6,610 bases of DNA from Bacteroidota bacterium (GTDB taxonomy: Bacteria; Bacteroidota; Bacteroidia; Bacteroidales; Cfx3-03). Below, one piece after another: positions 1-6,544 of this stretch. Under the pieces are notes generated by a model, which worked only from the letters and a program-made list of their open reading frames with translations, was not told where the DNA came from and ran no database searches. Location: positions 1-6,610 of the forward strand of contig JAUZOX010000153.1 of the NCBI GenBank assembly GCA_030706265.1, written 5' to 3'. Made by a program: the position numbers and the translations under genes. The stretch's first letter is position 1. Every line of letters starts with the position of its first letter.

Positions 1-34
1 AAATCCCGTTACGGTATTAATGTAACGGGATTTT
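1..34 (-). terminator. Stem-loop terminator downstream of the HIT gene
   Basis: Bases 1-12 (AAATCCCGTTAC) pair perfectly with 22-33 (GTAACGGGATTT) around a 9-base loop. The stem has a GC core and A/T ends, so it could end transcripts from either side. The leftward HIT gene stops 45 bases away and is the only gene in the window that could use it. The window edge cuts the sequence right after the stem, so the T-tract on the leftward transcript beyond the stem cannot be seen, and a converging gene outside the window could share it. Confidence 0.65.
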
Positions 35-62
35 GCAAGCCGTATGCGGTATCTCGGCTTGC
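35..62 (-). terminator. Second stem-loop adjoining the terminator
   Basis: GCAAGCCG (35-42) pairs perfectly with CGGCTTGC (55-62) around a 12-base loop. It lies between the HIT stop codon and the stem at 1-33, with only one base between the two stems. It has no T-run of its own on the leftward transcript, so it is more likely an RNA 3'-end stabiliser or part of a tandem terminator than a stand-alone terminator. Confidence 0.4.
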
Positions 63-78
63 CTGAAAGTATTGCGGA

Positions 79-501
79 TTAAAGCTGTGCTTTTATCCGA
101 TCGATGACTTGCTGATATTCCTGTTCTGTCAGGTATGTCTTTTTAGGATTCATTTCAAAGGTACTTCCAAAATTAAGGCCATCTTTATATTTTGGTACAA
201 TGTGGAAATGAAGATGGGCCAGTGTATCTGAGTATGCACCCATGTTGATTTTAGCGGGTGAAAAGACTTTTTTCAGGGTCCTGGCAACATGGGCTACATC
301 CTGCATGAACAGGTTCCTTTCCTCGTCGCTTATTTCGAACAATTCGTTGACATGGTCTTTGTAGGCCACGACGCATCTTCCCGGATGGCTCTGTTCTTTA
401 AACAGGAAGAGTGTTGATGTTTTCAGATCGCAAATCTCGATCATCAATTCTTTTTGTAAACTGTTACGTGAGCAGTATAAGCAGTTTTCGTCTTTTTTCA
501 T
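79..501 (-). CDS. HIT (histidine triad) family nucleotide hydrolase/transferase
   Basis: This 140-residue protein has the length usual for a single-domain HIT protein. The defining motif H96-L-H98-F-H100-I-V is clear; in this family the middle histidine attacks the alpha-phosphate of a nucleotide substrate such as Ap4A, or an AMP-amine adduct. An N-terminal CxxC pair (C7, C10) together with H50 in the 'YKDH' segment and a triad histidine fits the structural zinc site found in many bacterial HIT proteins. There is no signal peptide, so it should be cytosolic. The start is the ATG at 501; the next residues (MKKDENC) agree with zinc-type homologues that begin just before the CxxC. The gene follows the cysteate synthase on the same strand after 122 bases and may be co-transcribed. 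No strong promoter was seen in the gap; TAAATTTC (complement of 596-603) is only a weak match. The exact substrate cannot be inferred. Confidence 0.93.
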   Translation of the reverse strand: MKKDENCLYCSRNSLQKELMIEICDLKTSTLFLFKEQSHPGRCVVAYKDHVNELFEISDEERNLFMQDVAHVARTLKKVFSPAKINMGAYSDTLAHLHFHIVPKYKDGLNFGSTFEMNPKKTYLTEQEYQQVIDRIKAQL

Positions 502-577
502 ATGTGAATGATTTTATTAAATAGGTCATATGGAACTCGCAAGTATGCTCGGTTCATTGGTTGATATTTTATTGTTA

Positions 578-595
578 AACCCTGATATACAGGTT
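578..595 (-). terminator. Possible weak stem-loop after the cysteate synthase gene
   Basis: AAC(C)CTG (578-584) pairs with CAGGTT (590-595) around an ATATA loop, with one bulged C. It sits about 30 bases past the cysteate synthase stop codon. On the leftward transcript the stem is followed by a mixed A/T stretch rather than a clean T-run. It may attenuate transcription rather than end it, leaving the HIT gene expressed by read-through. Confidence 0.25.
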
Positions 596-623
596 GAAAT
601 TTAAAATACAGGACTTCCCGTGG

Positions 624-1898
624 CTACTTTTTAAAAAGAGCCGGTATTTTTGCGCTGACTTCATCCATAGAAGGACTGAAATCAAAAATGATAGAAGGTT
701 TTAACATGAAGAGCTGATGTTCACGTTTAAAGCGTCCTTCGCCACAACCGGTTATATTCAGCATTATTACAGCGTCTTTCTCTACTTTGTTTTCTTTTAC
801 TGCATTTATCAAAGAGGCAGTTGCAACGGCTGCTGCGGGGTGAATGTCATTTCCTTCGGTCTCTTCAAAAAGCCGGGCAGCTGCCAGCGCTTCTTCGTTA
901 GAGGCAATGAAAAACTCTCCGTTGGTATCGGTCAGTGCATCAAATAAACCGCCAGCCATTGAGTAGGGGGGACGACGATTTGAAAGCACTTTTGCATTTA
1001 TCTTTTCAATTTTGTGGCGGCATTCATCGTCACTCATGGGTAGCAATGCCCGCGATCCAGCCTTCCACGCATCATACATCGGATGAAACGGTTTGTTTTG
1101 TGAAAGCATTAGTTTGGCTTTGTGTTTGCCGAACCGGCCATCCTGAATGAGCCTAAGAATGGCCTCCCATGCAGCGATGCCACCTGTACCGCTTCCAACA
1201 GCCTGAAAATAATAATCCGGAATTCTGCCGATAAAGGTAGTGGCAGAAAGCATGGTAGTGCCCATGCCATCACGGCGTGCTACATTTTTTGCGCCTCCTT
1301 CGGTGATGAATCCTTCGAGCTGAGCAGCCAGGTTTGAGAGGTTGATGGCGTCGAAGTAATCACTTCCCGAGCGGGTTGAAACCAATTTTACACATTCGTT
1401 CAAGGGACTGTCAAACCACATTGCTGCAAGGCAATCTTCCGGAACACAGAGCAGCAAAGGGATGTGATTGTCTGAGCAGACTTTTGCAAAGGCGCGTGCC
1501 GTATTTCCGGCAGAAGCAACGACCAGAATTTTATCCGTGTTCTCATCCAGTCTTGCACAGACCGAATAGGCTTCGGTTTCCTTAAATGAGCAAGTGAGGT
1601 TATAAGCATTGCGTTCGGGCCACCATCCATTTAATGTGATGTATAGGTTGGACAGACCCAGGGCTTTGGCCAATCCTTCACTCTTGTATGTTACAGGAGC
1701 GCTTGATCCTTTCAGGGTCCGATGAATGGGAAGCCAGTCGGCAAAGGTATAGATGCCGTATTCGGCCCCTTTTAAATGAATTTGTTGTTCCGGGTAAATG
1801 GCTCTGATAAGGCCGGGTACATTCTCGCCCGGGGCATCAAGCAACCATCCGGTATCTTCAAAAATAGCTCCTGTTGCCAGGGATTGTAATTTATACAT
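624..1898 (-). CDS. Cysteate synthase (PLP-dependent, threonine-synthase-like)
   Basis: Cysteate synthase makes L-cysteate and phosphate from O-phospho-L-serine and sulfite, using PLP. The 424-residue protein has the fold-type II layout of threonine synthase. The cofactor lysine is K106 in 'LTCSFKETEA', preceded by a 'GWWPERNAYN' segment that I associate with the cysteate synthase subgroup rather than true threonine synthases. Further hallmarks are a substrate loop 'SAGNTARAFA' (129-138), a glycine-rich phosphate loop 'GSGTGG' (235-240), and a C-terminal 'EGNDIHPAAAVATASL' (348-363). The enzyme was defined in Methanosarcina for coenzyme M synthesis. In Bacteroidota the product is more likely the head-group precursor of capnine sulfonolipids (inference; no acyltransferase gene is nearby). 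The start at 1898 gives an N-terminus matching the family's 'Y-L...TG..-ED' opening. A promoter candidate lies 48 bases upstream. Fold and PLP role are near certain; the cysteate assignment is from remembered motifs. Confidence 0.8.
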   Translation of the reverse strand: MYKLQSLATGAIFEDTGWLLDAPGENVPGLIRAIYPEQQIHLKGAEYGIYTFADWLPIHRTLKGSSAPVTYKSEGLAKALGLSNLYITLNGWWPERNAYNLTCSFKETEAYSVCARLDENTDKILVVASAGNTARAFAKVCSDNHIPLLLCVPEDCLAAMWFDSPLNECVKLVSTRSGSDYFDAINLSNLAAQLEGFITEGGAKNVARRDGMGTTMLSATTFIGRIPDYYFQAVGSGTGGIAAWEAILRLIQDGRFGKHKAKLMLSQNKPFHPMYDAWKAGSRALLPMSDDECRHKIEKINAKVLSNRRPPYSMAGGLFDALTDTNGEFFIASNEEALAAARLFEETEGNDIHPAAAVATASLINAVKENKVEKDAVIMLNITGCGEGRFKREHQLFMLKPSIIFDFSPSMDEVSAKIPALFKK

Positions 1899-1923
1899 TG
1901 GTAAATCTTAAACAGTTTATGGG

Positions 1924-1943
1924 ATTGATCTTGTCCGATCAAT
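1924..1943. promoter_or_regulatory. Inverted repeat at the cysteate synthase transcription start
   Basis: ATTGATC (1924-1930) and GATCAAT (1937-1943) are perfect 7-base arms around TTGTCC. It lies just downstream of the candidate -7 box at 1947-1954, covering the expected transcription start. It could be an operator for a dimeric repressor or a short hairpin at the very 5' end of the mRNA. No second copy was seen in the window. Confidence 0.35.
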
Positions 1944-1946
1944 TCA

Positions 1947-1954
1947 CAAAAGTA
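1947..1954 (-). promoter_or_regulatory. Candidate Bacteroidota -7 promoter box for cysteate synthase
   Basis: On the minus strand these bases read TACTTTTG, an exact match to the Bacteroidota -7 consensus TAnnTTTG. The box ends 48 bases before the ATG at 1898, leaving room for a short leader. A clear -33 TTTG is not present at the usual spacing, so the promoter may be weak or dependent on an activator. Confidence 0.45.
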
Positions 1955-2108
1955 ATAAAACCTTTCATTTATAAGTTATTCATGAAGATAATGTTTACCG
2001 ACTGTTTTTACCCGATTTCCCTTTTGGGCAAGTCTATAAAATGAAGTCATGAAACTATTTATACCCAATGATTTACTTTGCATCCAGCCTGAAAAAGCGG
2101 TTCCCAAA

Positions 2109-2148
2109 TCAAAAGGCCATCTGAAAATGAATTCAGACAGCCTTTTGA
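2109..2148 (-). terminator. Strong intrinsic terminator of the GH2 glycosidase gene
   Basis: TCAAAAGGC (2109-2117) pairs with GCCTTTTGA (2140-2148), and the inner TCTGAA (2120-2125) with TTCAGA (2132-2137), around a 6-base loop. The two C/A mismatches between these blocks become U-G and G-U wobbles on the leftward RNA, giving an unbroken 17-pair stem on that strand only. It starts about 37 bases after the glycosidase stop codon and ends in a T-rich CCTTTTGATTTG. This separates the glycosidase from the cysteate synthase transcript. Confidence 0.75.
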
Positions 2149-2185
2149 GTTAAAAACATCAATTATATGGTTATTTCGCCTTTAC

Positions 2186-5100
2186 TTAGAGGGCTGGCAG
2201 CATCTTCAACGTATAGGTGAAAGAAGCGGGTGCAGCATAAACCGTATATTGAGGAAGGGGACGGGGACCGCAACCTGCTGAACCAACACCAAGTGTTTGA
2301 TGGCTGATGCACATCACGGTTGCACTGCTTGCGGGCAGGTCGATTTTATATTCCGGAAGGTCTAATTCCTCATCGGTATAAGGCAGTACCGTGATTTGCA
2401 TCAGGTTTTGGTCGCTGATTGCATGCAAGCCCATTCCGTTGGCGGAAGTGACTTTTGCCCAACGAACGTCTTCATGATTTCCGCAGTCCATGGGCTTTTC
2501 GTATGGAGTCTGTTGTTCTTTAACCGTGCTTGAATAAACATTGACATCGAAGCCGCGTTTGCGGTCGGCATAGTTCTCCATTGGACCGCGTCCAAAATAG
2601 GTGAGTTTGTCAAGCTGCTTATCGAGCATCAGACGTACCCCCATGCGGGCAACCACCAGCTGAGGATTGCTGGATGTGACATTGTTATCGGCCGTAATCG
2701 TACCGTCGCCTTTGATGGTATAAACAACATCATGGTTGACTACGAATCCGGATTTTCCTTCCCCTTTTAATTTTACTGTAATCTGAGCGGTAGACGGGTC
2801 GGATTGCTTTGACGAGAGATCGAGCACGGTCCAGTTTATGTCTCTCAGGCCGTTTTTATCCCAATCCCTTGCGGCCCACATGTCATCGTTACGATGGGGT
2901 GCACGCCACAGATGGAGTCTTGGACCTCCATTTCCAGTCAACAGATTGGTAGTTCCTTCCTGGATGCGGGTGAATGTTCCGGCAGTTTTGTCGAATACCA
3001 TCGTGAAACCATTTCCCTTTAGGGTGATTTCCTTGTCATTTTGCGATAATGTCAGCGGGTTTTTAACCGTAGAATTGTCCGTTTTATTCATTGCGGTCCA
3101 AATCTCACTCCCTACTTTGAACTGGGCAGAGGCGACTTCGAATCCTTTTTTAGCCCAGAGTTCATCTTTGTTTTGGGTGAAGGAAACGCGGAGGTAATAT
3201 TCGGCACCGGGTTTGGGTTTCGCAATGGCATATGGGATCTTAACCTGTTGTTCGGTCAGGGGGGCGATGGTGGGCAGGGCAATTTTACCGCTTGCAATGT
3301 TTTTCCCGTTCTCGCTGAGGGTCCATGATGCAGAGTAGCCATCGAGCGTGATGAACTGGTACTTGTTGCGGATTTTAAACAGCCCCTTGTTCAGGTCATC
3401 GGGAGTAACTCCTATCCATTGATAGGCTTTTTTCATCTCAGGATAGTGAGGCTTAGGCGTACGGTCTGAAAAGATGACCCCTTTGTGAATGAAGTAGTGG
3501 TCATTGGGGAATTCTCCGAATCCACCGCCATAGGCTATAATGGGATGTTTGGGATCACGCATGTTGTAGATTCCCTGGTCTTCCCATTCCCAGATGGCAC
3601 CACCCAGAAGTGAAGGGTATTTGTCGAACAGATCGTTATATTCGCCGATAGCGCCCATCGAGTTGAACATGGCGTGTGCATATTCGCACAGGTAGAAAGG
3701 TTTGGTATAGGTGCTGTCTTTGGCAACTTTTTCAAGTTTATCAATGCCGGTATACATCTCGCTATCCATATCGGCGGGATTTTTTGCTCCGATGCCAAAA
3801 CGTTGATAGTGGACGTAACGGGTTGGGTCTATGGCCTTGATGGTATTCATCGCATCCACGAAATTCTTGCCGATACCCCCATTTTCATTGCCAAGCGACC
3901 ATATAATGACCGAGGGATGATTCTTGAAGTTTTCGACATTGGCAACATTGCGATCAATGATGGCATCTCTCATCAAAGGTTCGTTATCAAACCTGCGGTC
4001 GTAACCGTGGCATTCAACATTTGCTTCGGCAACCAGCCAGATGCCCCACTCATCACAGAGTTCATACCAGCGAGGGTCGTCGGAATAGTGACATGTACGG
4101 ACATGGTTGCAATTACCTTGTTTAAGCATAACGAGGTCTTTGATCATCATGTCTTCGGTGATGGCATGGCCTACCGTGGGCCAGTTTTCATGCCGGTTTG
4201 CCCCTTTTAGCTTGATGGGCACTCCGTTGACCATGAAGATGCGTCCTTTGATTTCAATTTTTCTGAAGCCATTGCGGGATGAAAGGGTCTCTGATGTCTT
4301 TGCACCCTGAGTGAGGTTGATGACGGTTGTATACAGATAAGGTGTTTCGGCAGTCCATTTGTTGGGGTTTTTAACCGGAAATGAAAGCGTAACGGCAACT
4401 TCCTGGCCTGGGTTTAAAGCCGGCACGTCGGCTACCGCATTGGCTCCCTGAATTTCTTTATCCTTATCGTAGAGGGTTGCTGTGATTTTTTGTGCAGGGG
4501 CGGGTTTGTCACCATAGTTTTTGATTTTACTGACAACTTCAACGGTTGCATCTTTATATTGAGTATCCAGGTCAGTCTTTACAAAGAAATCGCGAACATG
4601 GACATCGGGTGTACTCCAAAGGGTGACATTGCGGAAAATACCGCTCAGACGCCACATGTCCTGGTCTTCAAGATAACTGCCGGTGCAATAGCGGTAGACT
4701 TCAACCGCCAGCGTATTTTTACCCGGTTTTACATATTTTGTAACATCAAATTCTGCGGCATTACGACTGTTTACGCTGTATCCCACCTTTTCACCGTTGA
4801 TCCAGAGGAAGAAACCGGCGTCGACTCCATCAAAAGTCAGGAAAAGGCGTCGGCCATTCCAGGACTGCGGAACTTCAAAATCACGGCGATAACTTCCTAC
4901 GGGATTGCGTTCTACATTTGAAGTGTATCTTTTATCAGTGGGTGCGGTCATTACGCGCGGAAAGTCTTTCTGAAAGGTATAACCATTATTTCTATAATAA
5001 GGTGTCCCGTAACCCAACACCTGCCAGTTTGATGGAACCGGGATTTCTTTCCATTTGGAAACGTCGTAATCGGGTTTATAGAAATCGACGGGGCGATATT

Positions 5101-5407
5101 CGGGACGGGGAACATAGTTGAATTTCCACATCCCGTTCAGAACCTGGCAAAACGAAGAGGCATGTCGGTTAGCCTTCAACGCTTCGGCTAAAGAGCCATA
5201 ATCCATCAAAGTGGCATGTGCAGGTTCTTTATTGATACCGAGGCATAACGGGTCTTCAATCTCCTTGGGAATGGGTGCACCGGCTACCGAATCGGGTGTG
5301 TTTTGAATTGTTTTTTGCCTTAAAATCGTGCTCTTCTTCATCGCCCCAAGACTGTGGGCCGAGAAAAATAGCACGGTAAACAGCATGAAGAAAGTAAATT
5401 TTTTCAT
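2186..5407 (-). CDS. Secreted GH2 beta-galactosidase-type glycoside hydrolase (LacZ-like)
   Basis: This 1073-residue protein has the complete five-domain LacZ layout. It opens with a signal peptide (MKK plus a hydrophobic core, cleavage near residues 19-22; no lipobox cysteine), so it should be periplasmic or secreted. A sugar-binding jelly roll follows (about 55-265, with 'SYLEDQDMWRLSGIFRNV' at 244-261), then an Ig-like linker (268-382), a TIM barrel (384-665), a second Ig-like domain (about 672-760) and a Bgal small-chain domain (about 785-1070, with 'GNHEDVRW' at 976-983). The acid/base is E508 in 'WSLGNEN' and the nucleophile E575 in 'LCEYAHAM'; E465 and H467 in 'EANVECHG' match the LacZ magnesium ligands. 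F581 replaces the glycine of the usual 'AHAMGNS'. The ATG at 5407 gives the signal peptide; starting at M23 would lose it. No SusC/SusD, regulator or other glycosidase adjoins it. Beta-galactosidase is the best guess, but GH2 enzymes also include other exo-activities. Confidence 0.93.
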   Translation of the reverse strand: MKKFTFFMLFTVLFFSAHSLGAMKKSTILRQKTIQNTPDSVAGAPIPKEIEDPLCLGINKEPAHATLMDYGSLAEALKANRHASSFCQVLNGMWKFNYVPRPEYRPVDFYKPDYDVSKWKEIPVPSNWQVLGYGTPYYRNNGYTFQKDFPRVMTAPTDKRYTSNVERNPVGSYRRDFEVPQSWNGRRLFLTFDGVDAGFFLWINGEKVGYSVNSRNAAEFDVTKYVKPGKNTLAVEVYRYCTGSYLEDQDMWRLSGIFRNVTLWSTPDVHVRDFFVKTDLDTQYKDATVEVVSKIKNYGDKPAPAQKITATLYDKDKEIQGANAVADVPALNPGQEVAVTLSFPVKNPNKWTAETPYLYTTVINLTQGAKTSETLSSRNGFRKIEIKGRIFMVNGVPIKLKGANRHENWPTVGHAITEDMMIKDLVMLKQGNCNHVRTCHYSDDPRWYELCDEWGIWLVAEANVECHGYDRRFDNEPLMRDAIIDRNVANVENFKNHPSVIIWSLGNENGGIGKNFVDAMNTIKAIDPTRYVHYQRFGIGAKNPADMDSEMYTGIDKLEKVAKDSTYTKPFYLCEYAHAMFNSMGAIGEYNDLFDKYPSLLGGAIWEWEDQGIYNMRDPKHPIIAYGGGFGEFPNDHYFIHKGVIFSDRTPKPHYPEMKKAYQWIGVTPDDLNKGLFKIRNKYQFITLDGYSASWTLSENGKNIASGKIALPTIAPLTEQQVKIPYAIAKPKPGAEYYLRVSFTQNKDELWAKKGFEVASAQFKVGSEIWTAMNKTDNSTVKNPLTLSQNDKEITLKGNGFTMVFDKTAGTFTRIQEGTTNLLTGNGGPRLHLWRAPHRNDDMWAARDWDKNGLRDINWTVLDLSSKQSDPSTAQITVKLKGEGKSGFVVNHDVVYTIKGDGTITADNNVTSSNPQLVVARMGVRLMLDKQLDKLTYFGRGPMENYADRKRGFDVNVYSSTVKEQQTPYEKPMDCGNHEDVRWAKVTSANGMGLHAISDQNLMQITVLPYTDEELDLPEYKIDLPASSATVMCISHQTLGVGSAGCGPRPLPQYTVYAAPASFTYTLKMLPAL

Positions 5408-5486
5408 CTTGTTGAATTGGTTTGTTATTGATATTAAAAATTTATGGAGTTATATTTTATTATTGGTTTATTGTCTTAATCTGAAG

Positions 5487-5494
5487 CGAAATTA
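5487..5494 (-). promoter_or_regulatory. Weak candidate -7 box for the GH2 gene
   Basis: The minus strand reads TAATTTCG, one base off TAnnTTTG, 79 bases before the glycosidase ATG. No -33 TTTG is seen at the usual distance. It is the best match in the 212-base AT-rich divergent region, so this is a positional suggestion only. Confidence 0.2.
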
Positions 5495-5529
5495 TGAAAA
5501 GGATTGGATATATTGTGTTAAAAATTACA

Positions 5530-5537
5530 TACTTTCG
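5530..5537 (+). promoter_or_regulatory. Weak candidate -7 box for the metallopeptidase gene
   Basis: The plus strand reads TACTTTCG, one base off TAnnTTTG, 82 bases before the ATG at 5620. A TTGG at 5504-5507 lies upstream, but its 22-base gap is at the long end of usual spacing. The box faces away from the minus-strand candidate at 5487-5494, consistent with a divergent promoter pair. Confidence 0.3.
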
Positions 5538-5550
5538 TATAAAAGATATA

Positions 5551-5577
5551 TTTCTTGACATGCCCAAAAACAAGAAA
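5551..5577. repeat. Inverted repeat in the leader of the metallopeptidase gene
   Basis: TTTCTTG (5551-5557) and CAAGAAA (5571-5577) are perfect 7-base arms 13 bases apart. They lie between the candidate -7 box and the start codon, so they could form a leader hairpin or a two-half operator. Low GC in the arms makes chance occurrence possible. Confidence 0.3.
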
Positions 5578-5619
5578 GCGGTTTATTAGTTTATAAAGTG
5601 TCAGCGGTTAACGGTTTTA

Positions 5620-6366
5620 ATGACCATCAGAATTGAATTGGCAAGCATGCGGATAAGGATTTTATGGCTTTTATTTGTACTGATACCCGGTTTATCGAAA
5701 ACAAATGGGCAAACCAATGTTCACAAAGTGTTCGTGAAAACCGAATGGCAGCACTATCATGATTCATTGTTCTTGAAGTACGGAGCAAAAAAGGTATTTG
5801 TAAAAGAGTTTGAACTACAGGCCCTTATTGCATTATCTTATTATCCGGAGTTAGCGGATGTGCCCATCACTTTTCGACAAAGGGATATCAAAACGACGAT
5901 GGCGGTGCGACCGGAATATTTTTCTGCTTTAAGAAACCAAGGCCGGAAATATATCATATTTATTGATAATGATATACATAATAATGATGGCATATTGTTA
6001 AGGGATATTCCTTTTAATGCGCAGATTGGCATCATGGGACATGAACTAGCCCATATCATGGATTATGAACACAGGTCGGTACTTGGCATTGTTATGCTTG
6101 CGTTGAATTATGTCACATTTCGAAATCATGCCCAATATGAAAAATCAATTGACCGCTTTGCCATTCGGCGCGGATTGGGTTGGCAGGAATTGGAATTTGC
6201 TGATTTCATTGAAAATAATTCAAAAGCCTCGATGAAATACAAACATTTTAAAAAGGTTAATTATTTGAGCCCTGCTGAAATTGAGGATGAGATCGCCAAA
6301 ACGAAATTATATTCTTCATTTCAGGACGAGAAGAAATGGAATGCTCCCTATCTCAAAAAACGGTAA
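5620..6366 (+). CDS. Putative secreted M48-like zinc metallopeptidase, uncharacterised
   Basis: I do not recognise a named gene here. The 248-residue protein has an N-terminal hydrophobic segment (about residues 13-25) preceded by arginines, consistent with a signal peptide ending near 'TNGQ' at 28-31. The zinc motif is H141-E-L-A-H145 within 'IMGHELAHIMDYEH', followed by E174-KSI-D178 in 'YEKSIDRFAIRRGLG'. HExxH plus a downstream ExxxD is the arrangement of M48-type gluzincins, with H141, H145 and E174 as likely zinc ligands and E142 as catalytic base. Apart from the signal segment and a hydrophobic stretch at 153-167, it lacks the multiple membrane helices of HtpX/Ste24. A start at M10 (ATG at 5647) gives a shorter, more typical signal peptide and is a real alternative; neither start has a Shine-Dalgarno sequence. 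The gene is divergent from the glycosidase and visibly more AT-rich. Catalytic class is well supported; substrate is unknown. Confidence 0.8.
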   Translation: MTIRIELASMRIRILWLLFVLIPGLSKTNGQTNVHKVFVKTEWQHYHDSLFLKYGAKKVFVKEFELQALIALSYYPELADVPITFRQRDIKTTMAVRPEYFSALRNQGRKYIIFIDNDIHNNDGILLRDIPFNAQIGIMGHELAHIMDYEHRSVLGIVMLALNYVTFRNHAQYEKSIDRFAIRRGLGWQELEFADFIENNSKASMKYKHFKKVNYLSPAEIEDEIAKTKLYSSFQDEKKWNAPYLKKR

Positions 6367-6379
6367 CGGAATTTTTTGA
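6353..6379 (+). terminator. Possible A/T-rich stem-loop over the metallopeptidase stop codon
   Basis: TCAAAAAA (6353-6360) pairs with TTTTTTGA (6372-6379), enclosing the TAA stop at 6364-6366. The stem is almost all A-U and has no separate T-run after it, so it would be weak. A run of nine T at 6410-6418 lies 30 bases on, but no convincing stem precedes it. Confidence 0.3.
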
Positions 6380-6484
6380 AAATCCATAGCCGAAACTAAG
6401 TGAAAAGCGTTTTTTTTTAATCATTAACTCAAAAAATAATTTATTAGTGTCCGGTAAAAACTCAAATCCTTATTTTATGAATGT

Positions 6485-6529
6485 AAGTATTTGAAAACGA
6501 ATACATATTTTCAGAAATACTTGTTTTTT
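6485..6529 (+). terminator. Terminator-like stem-loop facing into the putative IS
   Basis: AAGTATTT (6485-6492) pairs with AAATACTT (6515-6522), extended by GAAAA (6493-6497) with TTTTC (6508-6512) across a two-base bulge; the loop is 10 bases. On the plus strand the stem is followed by GTTTTTT (6523-6529), the form of an intrinsic terminator. On the minus strand no T-run follows. It would therefore stop rightward transcripts, such as read-through from the metallopeptidase gene, before they run antisense into the putative transposase. Confidence 0.55.
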
Positions 6530-6544
6530 CCAAAGTAAGCCACT

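Noticed and set aside
2075..2081. TACTTTG on the plus strand, resembling part of a Bacteroidota -7 box
   Set aside because: It lacks one base of the TAnnTTTG pattern and points rightward, where no plus-strand gene follows for more than 3 kb.
2049..2153. A 34-codon plus-strand open frame starting MKLFIPND in the gap between the glycosidase and cysteate synthase genes
   Set aside because: It runs straight through the glycosidase terminator stem, has no recognisable features, and is short enough to occur by chance.
3674..4210. A 178-codon plus-strand open frame inside the glycosidase gene
   Set aside because: It lies wholly antisense to the conserved TIM-barrel coding region of the GH2 enzyme, whose catalytic motifs are intact; its translation shows no domain of its own.
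4490..4921. A 143-codon plus-strand open frame inside the glycosidase gene
   Set aside because: It is antisense to the conserved sugar-binding and linker domains of the GH2 enzyme; it has no independent support.
6361..6377. GTAACGG-A-TTT-like sequence resembling the stem at 22-33
   Set aside because: The similarity is only about a dozen bases, partly A/T runs, and is best explained by chance rather than a dispersed repeat.
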